The notes under the pieces are model-generated. The model did no database searches. It saw only the letters and a list, made by a program, of their open reading frames with translations, and had not been told where the DNA came from. Positions 16,485-25,034 of a stretch of 64,000 nt of DNA are shown one piece after another (the first letter of the stretch is position 1; each line of letters opens with the position of its first letter). The position numbers and the translations under genes are program-made. Origin of the DNA: CALBPI01 sp039821605. GTDB lineage: Bacteria; Pseudomonadota; Gammaproteobacteria; Steroidobacterales; Woeseiaceae. The stretch lies in contig JBCBNV010000002.1 in the NCBI GenBank assembly GCA_039821605.1, positions 434,001 to 498,000 of the forward strand, written 5' to 3'.

Positions 16485-17741
16485 ATGAAGAAAGCTCTCG
16501 CCTCGCTCCTGTTCGCATTGACGCTCAGTGCGCCGGCCGCCGCCGGCGGCTTTGGTGTCGTCTGGAACGCCAACGACGATGGCCGCGGTTCGCTGCGCCA
16601 GGCGCTCGACAGCGCAAACACCATCGTCATCCTGCCCTGGGTCGGCACGATTCCGGCCTCCAGCACGCTGATCTACGACGGTCACGCGCCGCTGACGATT
16701 ATCGGCACCCGCCAGACTGTCGATGGCGCCAATCTCGAAAACAATCTGTCGCCCGTCCTCGAAGTCAGCCAGGGCGCCGACGTGTACATCAGCAAGCTGA
16801 CGCTCGACGCGGGCGGCGGCAATGAGAACGGTCCCTACAACCGTCTGAACCCGGGCGGCGGCAAAGGCCTGTTCGTCGATGTGCCGCTGGACCGCACGGG
16901 TAACGTGAAAGTCACGCTGCGCGACTTCACGGTACGCGGTACGGGCAACCATGGTGTCCATATTTCCGACTGCACCCTCGACGACGATTGCGGCGGCGGC
17001 AGCGGTGGTGGCGGCGACGGCTCGTCGGCGGGCGTCGAGGTGTACCTGACGCGTGTCACCATCGAAGACTCGGGTAACGGCAAGCAGGACGCTGATGGCT
17101 TTCGCGTCGATGACCGTGGCCCGGGCGACATCTACTTCTACGCACGCCGCTCGGTCTTCTTCGACAACGGCGCTGATGGCGTCGAGCTCGACGAGGGCAA
17201 CGAAGGCGATGTGATCTTCAACGTCGCGCGCTCGCGCTTCGAGTTCAACGGCGAGTACTGCGTCGTCGGTGAATTCGTTCCCGGCGACGACTGTGACGAC
17301 GACGGCGAGCCCGACGTCGACGATGCCTTCGACATCGACGAAGCGGGCCCGGGTGGCCTCTACGGCACGGGCCGCAACCTCATCATCGTCGACAACTTTG
17401 ACGAAGGTCTCGACTTCGACGAAGAAGACGGTGACGGCATCGATATCGTGCTCGCCAACATCTTTGGCGAAGGCAACGAAGACGAAACGGTGAAGACGTC
17501 GGAAGAGGGCGAGGGCGACAACATCGTGCGCATTCGCAACATCACCGATGACGGCGACCTCGAGTTTGAGGAAGAGGACGGCGGTATCGTGGGTGTCACG
17601 CTCATCGACTCGTTCGTGGGTGATGACCTGCAGATCGAGGCCGACGACGGCGATCCAGACACGACGGATGGCTTTTACCGCGGTGTGAACACCACGGTGG
17701 CGGATGAGCTGCAGTTCGAGGGTGAGATCGACATCCTCTGA
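16485..17741 (+). CDS. Secreted, highly acidic right-handed beta-helix protein
   Basis: A 418-residue exported protein: signal peptide KKALASLLFALTLSAPAAA, cut before GGFGVVW. The start of the mature part (DDGRGSLRQALDSAN and TIIGTRQTVDGANL) is the pattern of polymorphic or pectate-lyase-like beta-helix proteins (CSLREAI-like opening). After a Gly-rich loop at about residue 165, rungs repeat with strings of Asp and Glu (DDCDDDGEPDVDDA, LDFDEEDGDGID, LEFEEEDGG). No catalytic motif is seen. The acidity suggests calcium or cation binding, or a surface polymer role. ATG 16485 is preferred; GTG 16476 is in frame. A strong terminator follows. Confidence 0.75.
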   Translation: MKKALASLLFALTLSAPAAAGGFGVVWNANDDGRGSLRQALDSANTIVILPWVGTIPASSTLIYDGHAPLTIIGTRQTVDGANLENNLSPVLEVSQGADVYISKLTLDAGGGNENGPYNRLNPGGGKGLFVDVPLDRTGNVKVTLRDFTVRGTGNHGVHISDCTLDDDCGGGSGGGGDGSSAGVEVYLTRVTIEDSGNGKQDADGFRVDDRGPGDIYFYARRSVFFDNGADGVELDEGNEGDVIFNVARSRFEFNGEYCVVGEFVPGDDCDDDGEPDVDDAFDIDEAGPGGLYGTGRNLIIVDNFDEGLDFDEEDGDGIDIVLANIFGEGNEDETVKTSEEGEGDNIVRIRNITDDGDLEFEEEDGGIVGVTLIDSFVGDDLQIEADDGDPDTTDGFYRGVNTTVADELQFEGEIDIL

Positions 17742-17759
17742 GCTTGCTGGCCGAGAAAA

Positions 17760-17793
17760 AAAGGCGGCGTCCGGGAAACCGGGCGCCGCCTTT
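17760..17793. terminator. Bidirectional intrinsic terminator
   Basis: Arms 17760-17774 and 17779-17793 pair over 15 positions (AAAGGCGGCGTCCGG with CCGGGCGCCGCCTTT, one G-T) around a GAAA tetraloop. A-run before and T-run after let it work for both the beta-helix gene and the convergent lipoprotein gene. It is built like the katG terminator. Confidence 0.9.
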
Positions 17794-17795
17794 AC

Positions 17796-18362
17796 TTATG
17801 GTGTCTGCAACGCGTTCGTGCGTTGCACGAGCTCGAGCACCTTGCTCGCGCTGTAGCCGCGGTCGTGAAACCAGACGATGGTGCCTGACGCATCGAGGAC
17901 CAATACACGAGCGTTGTTGCCGTTTTCAGTGCCTGTCAGCTCGGCAACAGGCTTGGCGGCACTGCCGTAGAGTGTAACGACGACGCTCCAGTCTTCGCGC
18001 GGAATGCCCGAGCGCATACCATCGTCGATGAAGCCTGACGCCAGCGACGGCACGAGGCCCGGAATTGTGGGCACTTCAAGCAGCGGCGCTTTGAGCCCGG
18101 CCTGGGCCATGCCCAGCAACCAGCGATCGATATCGAACTGGGTTTGCTGCTTGTAGCCGATGAGCAGCACTGCCGGCTGACCGCGCAGTGCGTCGGGCAG
18201 GACGACGGATTCGCCCTCGAGCGATTCGCCGGCGACACGGGGAAACGGCTCGCCCACGGGGTCGCGGTTGGGCAGCGTGCTCGAGCACGCGGCCAGCAGC
18301 AGCGTGACGAGCGCGAATAGCCAGCGCGTCTGTCGCGCCGCGTTGTGTGGTGGTGCCGCCAT
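17796..18362 (-). CDS. Thioredoxin-like lipoprotein
   Basis: A 188-residue lipoprotein: N-terminal hydrophobic helix and lipobox LLAACSS. The mature part has a thioredoxin-like order: EPFPRVAGESLEGESVVLPD, then a strand AVLLIGYKQQTQFDIDRWL, and near the end RVLVLDASGTIVWFHDRGYS, as in AhpC/TSA-like or YtfJ-like proteins. The position of the usual CxxC is occupied by Tyr-Lys-Gln, so it lacks redox cysteines and may be a structural or binding protein. ATG 18362 has GAGGAGA upstream; the longer frame to 18716 has none of these features. It is divergent from the DUF2157 operon. Confidence 0.75.
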   Translation of the reverse strand: MAAPPHNAARQTRWLFALVTLLLAACSSTLPNRDPVGEPFPRVAGESLEGESVVLPDALRGQPAVLLIGYKQQTQFDIDRWLLGMAQAGLKAPLLEVPTIPGLVPSLASGFIDDGMRSGIPREDWSVVVTLYGSAAKPVAELTGTENGNNARVLVLDASGTIVWFHDRGYSASKVLELVQRTNALQTP

Positions 18363-18416
18363 ATTGAGTCTCCTCGGTCGTCTCAGGTCTTCATTCGGCG
18401 CGCCATGCTCGGCGGA

Positions 18417-18441
18417 TGCCACGCTGCGGCGCAGTGTGGCA
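18417..18441. promoter_or_regulatory. 25-base near-perfect palindrome, candidate operator
   Basis: TGCCACGCTGCG, one central G, then CGCAGTGTGGCA: 11 of 12 positions are symmetric. It lies in the gap between the divergent lipoprotein and DUF2157 genes, 55 bases from one start and 34 from the small leader frame on the other side. The single-base centre and the position favour a dimeric repressor site. I do not recognise the regulator. Confidence 0.55.
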
Positions 18442-18474
18442 GACTGGCAGGCCGGGGGAACAAGGAGAAACCGC

Positions 18475-18513
18475 ATGGCGGTATCTCGGGCGCGGCCCTG
18501 GCGGGCCGTATGA
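18475..18513 (+). CDS. 12-codon leader ORF before the DUF2157 gene
   Basis: ATG 18475 follows AGGAGA (18462-18467) at ideal distance and encodes MAVSRARPWRAV. Its TGA overlaps the ATG of the DUF2157 gene (ATGA at 18510-18513), which itself has no good ribosome site. The peptide is probably a device for translational coupling or leader control and may have no function of its own. Confidence 0.5.
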   Translation: MAVSRARPWRAV

Positions 18514-19490
18514 GCGCGCGCGCAAGCGTGTTCGAAGCTGTGGCGCGTGGCTGGATGTCGGCCGGCGATGCAGGACGTGCGTTGGCGCACGTCGGCGGCA
18601 TCATCACGGCCGATGAATGGCGCCGCTTCGGGCGGGCGTTTTTGTTGGGAGCCGGTCTGCTCGCGCTCGCGCTGGGGCTCGCGTTCTTCGTGGCCTGGAA
18701 CTGGGCCGATCTGCACCGCTTTGCAAAACTCGGCCTGGTTGCTGGGTGTTTGGTGCTCACCTTGGGCGCGCGCCTGTGTGCGCGGCGCGGCAGTGTGTTG
18801 GCCACGGCCCTTGTGCCCGTGCAGCTGTTACTCATTGGTGTGCTGCTCGCGCTCACGGGCCAGATCTACCAGAGTGGCGCGGACCGCTGGGAGCTGTTCG
18901 CGCTCTGGGCGGTGATCGCTTTGCCGCTCGTCGCAAGCGAGCGTTCGTTCTTTGGCTGGTTGCCCTGGCTCGGCCTCGTCAACATGGCGGCGATGCTCTG
19001 GGCCGATACGCGCCCACTTGGGCTGACCTTTCTCTGGACCGACAGCCTCGCGCCCTATTGGTTGCTGGCCGCCATCAACGGTGTCGCGGGTTTGCTCGCC
19101 GCGCGCGGTCTGCTGGTTTGTGAGCGCGATTCCTGGGCTTCCGTGCTGGCGCGCCTCGCCTTGGTTGGGGCGGGCGCCTGCCTGACCGTGATCGCGGTCG
19201 CGGCCGTGTTCAGTGACAACGAGTACATCGCCGCTTCGTTCGCGGGCTGGATCGCGTTCCTTGCCGTGCTTTGGTATCACTACCGGCGCGTACAGATCGA
19301 CCTGCCGCTCATGGCGGGTTTCGCGCTGTCCCTCTGCATCGTCGTGTTCGCCATCGTGCTGCGACTCGTGGCCGAAGCCTCGGACGGCTTCTCGCTGGGT
19401 CACGGTTTGCTCATGGCGCTGATCATTCTCGGGCTCGCCACGGTGGCCGGTCGTTGGTTGTTGGGCCTGCAACGTGAGGCCGAATCGTGA
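18510..19490 (+). CDS. DUF2157-domain membrane protein
   Basis: A 326-residue inner-membrane protein. The N-terminal cytoplasmic part (ARGWMSAGDAGRALAHVGG and ITADEWRRFGRAFLLGAG) is the DUF2157 signature, followed by about ten hydrophobic helices. ATG 18510 is chosen because the DUF2157 region starts there and it is coupled to the 12-codon leader frame; the upstream in-frame ATG at 18345 would add a Cys/Arg-rich segment not seen in the family. The next gene overlaps by four bases (GTGA). DUF2157 genes commonly sit next to DUF4401 and GDYxxLxY genes, as here. Function unknown. Confidence 0.85.
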   Translation: MSARASVFEAVARGWMSAGDAGRALAHVGGIITADEWRRFGRAFLLGAGLLALALGLAFFVAWNWADLHRFAKLGLVAGCLVLTLGARLCARRGSVLATALVPVQLLLIGVLLALTGQIYQSGADRWELFALWAVIALPLVASERSFFGWLPWLGLVNMAAMLWADTRPLGLTFLWTDSLAPYWLLAAINGVAGLLAARGLLVCERDSWASVLARLALVGAGACLTVIAVAAVFSDNEYIAASFAGWIAFLAVLWYHYRRVQIDLPLMAGFALSLCIVVFAIVLRLVAEASDGFSLGHGLLMALIILGLATVAGRWLLGLQREAES

Positions 19491-21019
19491 GCCGTCGCAA
19501 ACGATGCTGGCAGTTGCTGGTCGACGCGGGCCTCATGGCGGAGCCGCCCGAGACCCCGTTAATGGCGCCCTGGTACGTGCGTGCGCTGCAGGGTTTCGGC
19601 GCCTGGGTGGCATCGCTGTTCGTCGTCGCGGGCCTGCTGTTGATGTTCAACGGCATCGAGGAGGCCGGGCTCACGGTCATCGGCGTGTTGTCGCTGGCCG
19701 GTGCCTTCGCTCTGTTGCGCAGCGACGGCGGCGACTTTGTCTACCAGGCCAGCATCGCGCTCAGCCTTTCCGGGCAACTGTGTATCTCGTTGGCTGCAGG
19801 CCAGGCGTCGGACACGTTGGCCGCCGCGCTCATTGCGGGCGGTGTGGCGGCCGCGCTGATCTTTGCGATGAACGATTTTGCCCATCGACTCATTGCCACG
19901 CTGGTTCTGACGGGCGCGGTGTTCGTCGCGGCCGTCGACCTCAATCTCGAGCGCCTCGCGGTCCCCCTCCTTGCCGTGCCTTTTGCGGTCATGTGGGCGA
20001 CGGAGTCACGCTGGGGCGCGCGCCGCGGATTGCTCGAGCCCGTTGCGCTCGGCCTGGGCTTCGGTCTGCTCGCGGGCGCCATGTTTGCGCTGCGACTGGG
20101 AACGCACGGTTTGCCCGAATCCGTCGCGGCACAGGTCATCCGCGTCATCGTGGTGCTGGCCGCGCTTGGCTACGTCTTGCTGGGTGTGCTGGAAGACAGT
20201 GGGCTTCATGGATCCCGTCGCTGGCCCACCTGGGGCGTCGCACTTGCCGCGGCGCTGGCCGTTGAACTCGGTGTGGCCAATGCCGCCACGGCGCTGTTGG
20301 TGTTCGTCGCCGCCATGCGCGCGCAACGCGAGTTCCTCACGGTGGCCGCGATGCTGGCGCTACTGGTGCTCATTTCGCACCGCTACTACACCCTCGAGCT
20401 CAGCTTGCTGGCCAAATCGCTGTGGCTGATTGCAGCCGGGACCGTGTTGCTCGTGTTGTACGCCGTGGCGCGCCGCCTCTGGCGCACGGCGTCGGCGGAA
20501 GGCGGGCCCGGGACCTGGTCGCCGGGCATCGCTGTCGGGCCGATTGCGAGCGTCATTGTGTGCCTGGGTCTTGCGGGTCTTGGTGTGGTTCGCAACGAGG
20601 GCGTGCTGACACGCGGCGAGGTCATGGTGCTCGAGCTCGCACCCGTGGATCCGCGTTCGTTGATGCAGGGTGATTACATGCGGCTCGATTTCGCTGTGCA
20701 ACGCACCGTGCGGCAGCAGTTGCGCCGTGTGCCCGCGCAGCGCGGCTGGGTTGTGCTCCGAACCGATGACGATGGCGTTTCGCGCTTCGTGCGGCTGGCG
20801 TCAACGAAGCCGGTCCCGGCTCCGGACAGCTTTGCACTGCGCTATAGCTGGGACGGACGTCGGGTGAGCATGCTCACAGACGCGTTCTTTTTCGAAGAGG
20901 GCACGGCCGACGTGTTCGACGCGGCGCGTTTCGGTGCGTTTCGCGTCGATGCGCGGGGCAACGTCATTCTCGTGCAGATGCTCGACGAATCCCAGCAGGC
21001 GCTGGGCACACAGTACTGA
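19487..21019 (+). CDS. DUF4401 / GDYXXLXY fusion membrane protein
   Basis: A 510-residue protein. Residues 1 to about 320 are a DUF4401-like multispanning membrane domain. After a last membrane segment near 345-365 comes a periplasmic domain with the motif GDYMRLDFAV, the GDYxxLxY signature, and VVLRTDDDGVSRFVRL. In many bacteria these two domains are separate adjacent genes; here they are one protein. GTG 19487 overlaps the DUF2157 stop. The two proteins probably work together in the envelope, but the role of this family is not known. Confidence 0.85.
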   Translation: MSRRKRCWQLLVDAGLMAEPPETPLMAPWYVRALQGFGAWVASLFVVAGLLLMFNGIEEAGLTVIGVLSLAGAFALLRSDGGDFVYQASIALSLSGQLCISLAAGQASDTLAAALIAGGVAAALIFAMNDFAHRLIATLVLTGAVFVAAVDLNLERLAVPLLAVPFAVMWATESRWGARRGLLEPVALGLGFGLLAGAMFALRLGTHGLPESVAAQVIRVIVVLAALGYVLLGVLEDSGLHGSRRWPTWGVALAAALAVELGVANAATALLVFVAAMRAQREFLTVAAMLALLVLISHRYYTLELSLLAKSLWLIAAGTVLLVLYAVARRLWRTASAEGGPGTWSPGIAVGPIASVIVCLGLAGLGVVRNEGVLTRGEVMVLELAPVDPRSLMQGDYMRLDFAVQRTVRQQLRRVPAQRGWVVLRTDDDGVSRFVRLASTKPVPAPDSFALRYSWDGRRVSMLTDAFFFEEGTADVFDAARFGAFRVDARGNVILVQMLDESQQALGTQY

Positions 21020-21058
21020 TTCGCAAGCGTCAGCAAGCGCGGCGTCGCCCACGGGTCA

Positions 21059-21083
21059 CGCGGTGTGTTTGGGCGACACCGCG
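21059..21083. other. Hairpin between convergent genes
   Basis: CGCGGTGT (21059-21066) and ACACCGCG (21076-21083) form an 8-pair stem. There is no T-run on either side, so it is at best a weak terminator for the two convergent genes. Confidence 0.35.
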
Positions 21084-21101
21084 ATTGCATCAGCTAGTCC
21101 C

Positions 21102-21896
21102 TCAGTCGTCCCCCTGAGCTGTGGTTGGCATCGACAAGTCGCTGCGCTCGGTCCACACAGTGAACGTCGAGGCGGCCATGCCGGAGCCAAATTTGTTGAA
21201 CAGTTTCTCCGCTTTCTCGGCGGAGCCTATGTGCTCCGCGACGAACTCGTAGAAGCTCTGCTCGGGCGGCGCCATGTCAGCGAAGTCAGCGTAAGGGCTG
21301 ACGACCATGAGCATGGGCTTGCCCCCGATGCGCTTGAGCCACAGCCAGTCTGACTGCTCGGCCCAACCGTTCTCCAGAGCGATCTTGCTCATCTTCGTGC
21401 GCGCGTTTTCCGAGGCCATGCCGGCCCCCTCCTTGAGCTTCCAGGCCGTGACGCCGTAGTACTTGTGCGGCCCCGAGTCCTGCGGCATGTGGCTGTGTTC
21501 CCAGTCGTTGCGCTCCATGTAATGTTCATAGCTCGCAACGTACTGGTGGACGGTCTCGTTCCAGTGGTCGGAGAAACCCTTGTCCGTCGTAAACGCCACG
21601 TAACGATCCTGGTCTGCAAACTCGTGGCAGCAGGAACGGAATTGGTAGACGTCCATATCGTTGCCCATCACCGGCACGTAGACCCGCCATTCGCGTGGAT
21701 CGCCTTGTGTCGCACGCATTGCCATGTGCGTCTTCAGGCTCTCCTCGAACTGCATTTCCATGCCCGCCTTGGGCACCATGAGCCACACATCGCTCAATGG
21801 TTTGCGCTCGTCGCCGGCATCTTGTGCAAATGCCGGTGCTGACAGCGCCAGGCACAGTGCGGCTGCAACCGTGCCAAGTAGTGTGCTCGTCTTCAT
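21102..21896 (-). CDS. Exported protein of unknown function
   Basis: A 264-residue protein with a clear signal peptide (LLGTVAAALCLALSAPAFA, cut before QDAGDE). The mature part is rich in aromatic residues and His (HWNETVHQYVASYEHYMERN, WEHSHMP). It shows two similar halves with strand-helix patterns (VPKAGMEMQFEESLKTHM and WKLKEGAGMASENARTK), which suggests a duplicated ferredoxin-like or dimeric alpha-beta-barrel fold; this is inference. Cys pair in FRSCCHEF. It is monocistronic. I do not recognise a named family; similar conserved exported proteins seem common in marine gammaproteobacteria. Confidence 0.65.
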   Translation of the reverse strand: MKTSTLLGTVAAALCLALSAPAFAQDAGDERKPLSDVWLMVPKAGMEMQFEESLKTHMAMRATQGDPREWRVYVPVMGNDMDVYQFRSCCHEFADQDRYVAFTTDKGFSDHWNETVHQYVASYEHYMERNDWEHSHMPQDSGPHKYYGVTAWKLKEGAGMASENARTKMSKIALENGWAEQSDWLWLKRIGGKPMLMVVSPYADFADMAPPEQSFYEFVAEHIGSAEKAEKLFNKFGSGMAASTFTVWTERSDLSMPTTAQGDD

Positions 21897-21920
21897 CTCG
21901 ATTCCCCCAATCGTGAGAAA

Positions 21921-21940
21921 GCCCGACGCCTGCGCCGGGC
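21921..21940 (-). terminator. Possible weak terminator after the DNA glycosylase gene
   Basis: On the minus strand GCCCGGCG ... TCGGGC forms a short stem (five pairs, mismatch, three pairs) followed by TTTCT. It would end the glycosylase transcript before the exported-protein gene. The stem is imperfect and the T-tract short. Confidence 0.35.
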
Positions 21941-21998
21941 GAAAGACGCGCTTCCCGTTTGTCGAGTATACGTCTAATTCATTTTCGGGGTGGTCGGA

Positions 21999-22604
21999 TC
22001 ACTCGGCCAGCCGCCAGAGATACCAGCTCGCGACACTGCGCCAGGGCCGCCAGGGCGCCATGAGCTCAATGAAATCAGTGTCTTGTGGGCGCTCGTCAAG
22101 ATCGTGCAGCCGCTGAAGGCCGCGCTGAAGGCCCAGATCACCCGGTGCCGCCACATCTGGGCGTCGAAGACCGAACATGAGAAACATCTGCGCCGTCCAG
22201 ACGCCGACGCCCGCGTGCTGGGTGAGCGCTTCGATGACCGCGTCGTCAGACATCTGGGCCAGGGCGCGGAAGTTGATGTCGCCGGCGATCGCCGCCCGGG
22301 CGAGTCCCTGCAGGTAGCGCGCCTTGCTCGCGGAGAGCCCGGCCGCGCGCAAATCGGGCGTAGGCAGCGACGCAATCGCCGCCGCATCGAGACGCCCGCC
22401 GGCAAGTGCAGCCACGCGATTGCCGATCGTGCGCGCGGCAGCCGTGGACAGTTGCTGGCTGATGATCGATCCGCCCAGGCATTCGAACGCCGTGCGCCGG
22501 CCGCGGTCCATGGGACAACGGGGATGCGCCTTGATGAGTCGGGCGAGGCTTTTGTCGCGCGCGGCCAGCTCGCGCAGTGCTCGCGCCATGAGCGCCTGGT
22601 CCAT
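21999..22604 (-). CDS. DNA-3-methyladenine glycosylase II-like (HhH-GPD family)
   Basis: A 201-residue base-excision repair glycosylase of the AlkA/MAG type without the AlkA N-terminal domain. Visible are ISQQLSTAAARTI, the helix-hairpin-helix (ALTQHAGVGVWTAQMFLMF) and the catalytic Asp in AAPGDLGLQRG. It removes alkylated purines from DNA. ATG 22604 gives the normal family start; GTG 22616 (four codons earlier, with a GGGGG tract upstream) is possible. The same frame stays open for 450 more codons opposite the PBP1B gene, but that stretch is antisense shadow. It is divergent from mrcB. Confidence 0.88.
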   Translation of the reverse strand: MDQALMARALRELAARDKSLARLIKAHPRCPMDRGRRTAFECLGGSIISQQLSTAAARTIGNRVAALAGGRLDAAAIASLPTPDLRAAGLSASKARYLQGLARAAIAGDINFRALAQMSDDAVIEALTQHAGVGVWTAQMFLMFGLRRPDVAAPGDLGLQRGLQRLHDLDERPQDTDFIELMAPWRPWRSVASWYLWRLAE

Positions 22605-22646
22605 GCGTGTCTTCACGGGGCCCCCTGCTTCCGTCGACGAGGGCTC

Positions 22647-22652
22647 TATAAT
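22647..22652 (+). promoter_or_regulatory. -10 box for mrcB
   Basis: A perfect TATAAT lies 40 bases before the mrcB start in an otherwise GC-rich gap. No good -35 is found 16-18 bases upstream, so the promoter may depend on an activator or be weak. Confidence 0.45.
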
Positions 22653-22691
22653 GCGCGGCGCGCCGGGTTGGCGACAACGGCGATTGATCAC

Positions 22692-25034
22692 ATGAGCAAG
22701 AAACGAAAGACCAGCAAGAAGAAGGCGGCCAAGCGCAAGCCGGCGCGTCGTGCGACCGCGCGCAAAACGCGCAAGCGACGTCCCGCCCGAGCGTGGTGGC
22801 GGCGACACTGGATCCTCTCGTCGCTGGGCGTTGCGACGATCGCCTTTGCCGTTTGGGCGTTGTGGCTCGACTACCAGATCACAGCGCGCTTCGAGACGCG
22901 GCGCTGGGACCTGCCCGCGCGCGTGTATGCCCAGCCGCTCGAACTCTATGCCGGTCGGCGCCTCGCGCCGGACCAGCTGGTTCTGCACTTGCAGCAGTTG
23001 GGCTATACGGTTGACGCGAGCCTGAGTGGGCCCGGTTCGTACCGACGCGATGGCGCGCGCTTCGACATCTTCCGCCGTGCGGCCGAGTTCTGGGACGGCA
23101 CAGAAACTGCGCGCCGGCTCACGGTGCGCCTTGCCGACGACCGCGTCGCCGCACTCACTGTCGCGGGTCGCGACGCCGCTGTGGTGCGACTCGACCCGCT
23201 CGTGATCGGCAGCCTGTTCCCGGCACACGGCGAAGACCGCATCGTGCTCGGGCCCGACACGGTGCCCGCATTGCTGGCCGACACGTTGCGGCTCGTCGAG
23301 GACCGCCGATTCGAGCAACACCACGGCCTTGATATGCGCGCCATCATGCGCGCCGCACTGGCCAACCTGCGCGCGGGCGGCATTCGCCAGGGCGGCAGTA
23401 CGCTCACCCAACAACTCGTCAAGAGCTACTTCCTGACCAATGAGCGCACCTTCCGCCGCAAGGTTCGCGAGGCCGTCATGGCCGTGTTGCTCGAGCTGCG
23501 CTACGACAAGCGCGAGATCCTGACGGCCTACGTGAACGAGGTCTATCTGGGACAGGACGGCGCGCGGGCCGTACACGGCTTCGGGTTGGCGAGTCAGTTT
23601 TACTTCGCACGGCCCCTGGCCGAACTCGACCCTGCGCAGGTCGCCACGCTCGTGGCGCTCGTTCGTGGCCCGTCGTTTTACGACCCCATTCGGTTTGCGG
23701 ACCGGCTGCGCGAACGCCGGGACCGTATTCTCACGTCCATGGCGGAGACGGGTGTCATCGACGCGGTGGCCCGCGATCGGGCAATGGCAACGCCGCTTGC
23801 CGTGGCCGACCGCAGTGCCTCCGAGGCCGCCTATTTTCCGGCCTTCGTTGACGTCGTTCGCCGCCAGCTCGAACGCGACTACGATGACGCCGACCTGCGC
23901 CGCGAGGGTCTCGCGATCCACACGACGCTGGACCCGTTGGCGCAGGCGCTCGCGCTGACAGAGCTCGACGCGCACCTGGCACGGCTCGAGGCGGCAGGCG
24001 CGCCGGCGTTGCAGGGTGCGGTCGTTGTGGCCGATCCGCGTGTCGGTGAATTGCAGGCGCTCGTGGGTGGCCGCGGTCGCGGTGGCTTCAACCGGGCACT
24101 CGACGCCCGGCGGCAGGTCGGCTCACTGATCAAGCCCATCGTCTATCTGGCTGCGCTCGAATCGGGCGACTGGCACATGGCCTCGAGCATCGAGGACGCG
24201 CCCGTCGAGATTGCGCAGGAGAACGGCAGCCTCTGGTCGCCGCAAAACTTCTCCGGCAACCATGAAGGCGAGATGCCGCTCGTGCGGGCCCTTGCCGAAT
24301 CCGTCAACGTGGCCTCGGTACGCGTCGGCATGGCGACAGGGCTCAAGCGTATCGCGGCGACGCTGCGCCAGTTGGGTGGCCCGGAGATCGAGCAGCCCTA
24401 CGGGTCGCTGACACTGGGCGCCGTAGAGATGTCGCCCGTCGAGGTCGCCAACGTTTACCTGTCCCTGGGTTCGGGCGGATTGCGGCCGCCGCTGCGCGCC
24501 GTGCGTGAAGTCGTGGGCGGCGATGGCAACACCGTGCAGCGCTATCCGCTGACCATCGACACCGTGGCCGATGGTGCTGCGCTATACGCGTTGAACACGG
24601 CACTCGTGGCGACGATGTCGCGCGGTACGGGTCGCGCCGCGGTGCTGCCCCAGGGCCTCGTGGCGGCGGGCAAAACGGGCACAACCAATGATTTTCGCGA
24701 CGCCTGGTTCGCGGGCTACACAGGCGACCGGCTGGGCGTGGTGTGGGTGGGTACCGACGACAATTCGCCGACGGGGCTCACGGGGTCGCGCGGTGCCTTG
24801 CCCGTCTGGTCGGCGGTCATCGGCGAATTATCGGGCGAGCCGCTGCGCCTGAGCGTGCCCGAGGGCATGGTCGCCGCTTCCGTGGACTACGCCACGGGTC
24901 GACAGGTCGCGGCGCGCTGCGACAACGCGGTTACACTCGGCCTGCCCGAAGACATTCGGCTTGACGCCGCGCGCGGCTGCGGCGGACGCGGTGTTGCCGT
25001 ACGGGCACTGGATTGGCTCCGAGACCGACTATGA
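22692..25034 (+). CDS. mrcB: Penicillin-binding protein 1B (bifunctional)
   Basis: A 780-residue class A PBP that polymerises and cross-links peptidoglycan. A basic cytoplasmic tail (SKKRKTSKKKAAKRKPARR) precedes a single membrane helix near residues 40-62. A UB2H domain follows (QPLELYAGRRLAPDQLVLHL), the dock for the lipoprotein LpoB in enterobacteria. The GT51 domain has Glu203 in VEDRRFEQHHG and RQGGSTLTQQLVK. The transpeptidase has Ser478-x-x-Lys (GSLIKP), SVN (AESVNVAS) and KTG (AAGKTGTTND). ATG 22692 is the start; the frame opens far upstream only as antisense of the glycosylase. The last four bases overlap the TPR lipoprotein gene (ATGA). Confidence 0.95.
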   Translation: MSKKRKTSKKKAAKRKPARRATARKTRKRRPARAWWRRHWILSSLGVATIAFAVWALWLDYQITARFETRRWDLPARVYAQPLELYAGRRLAPDQLVLHLQQLGYTVDASLSGPGSYRRDGARFDIFRRAAEFWDGTETARRLTVRLADDRVAALTVAGRDAAVVRLDPLVIGSLFPAHGEDRIVLGPDTVPALLADTLRLVEDRRFEQHHGLDMRAIMRAALANLRAGGIRQGGSTLTQQLVKSYFLTNERTFRRKVREAVMAVLLELRYDKREILTAYVNEVYLGQDGARAVHGFGLASQFYFARPLAELDPAQVATLVALVRGPSFYDPIRFADRLRERRDRILTSMAETGVIDAVARDRAMATPLAVADRSASEAAYFPAFVDVVRRQLERDYDDADLRREGLAIHTTLDPLAQALALTELDAHLARLEAAGAPALQGAVVVADPRVGELQALVGGRGRGGFNRALDARRQVGSLIKPIVYLAALESGDWHMASSIEDAPVEIAQENGSLWSPQNFSGNHEGEMPLVRALAESVNVASVRVGMATGLKRIAATLRQLGGPEIEQPYGSLTLGAVEMSPVEVANVYLSLGSGGLRPPLRAVREVVGGDGNTVQRYPLTIDTVADGAALYALNTALVATMSRGTGRAAVLPQGLVAAGKTGTTNDFRDAWFAGYTGDRLGVVWVGTDDNSPTGLTGSRGALPVWSAVIGELSGEPLRLSVPEGMVAASVDYATGRQVAARCDNAVTLGLPEDIRLDAARGCGGRGVAVRALDWLRDRL

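Noticed and set aside
22617..23975. N-terminal extension of the DNA glycosylase frame
   Set aside because: The extension lies opposite mrcB, has low-complexity composition and precedes the normal start of the glycosylase fold.
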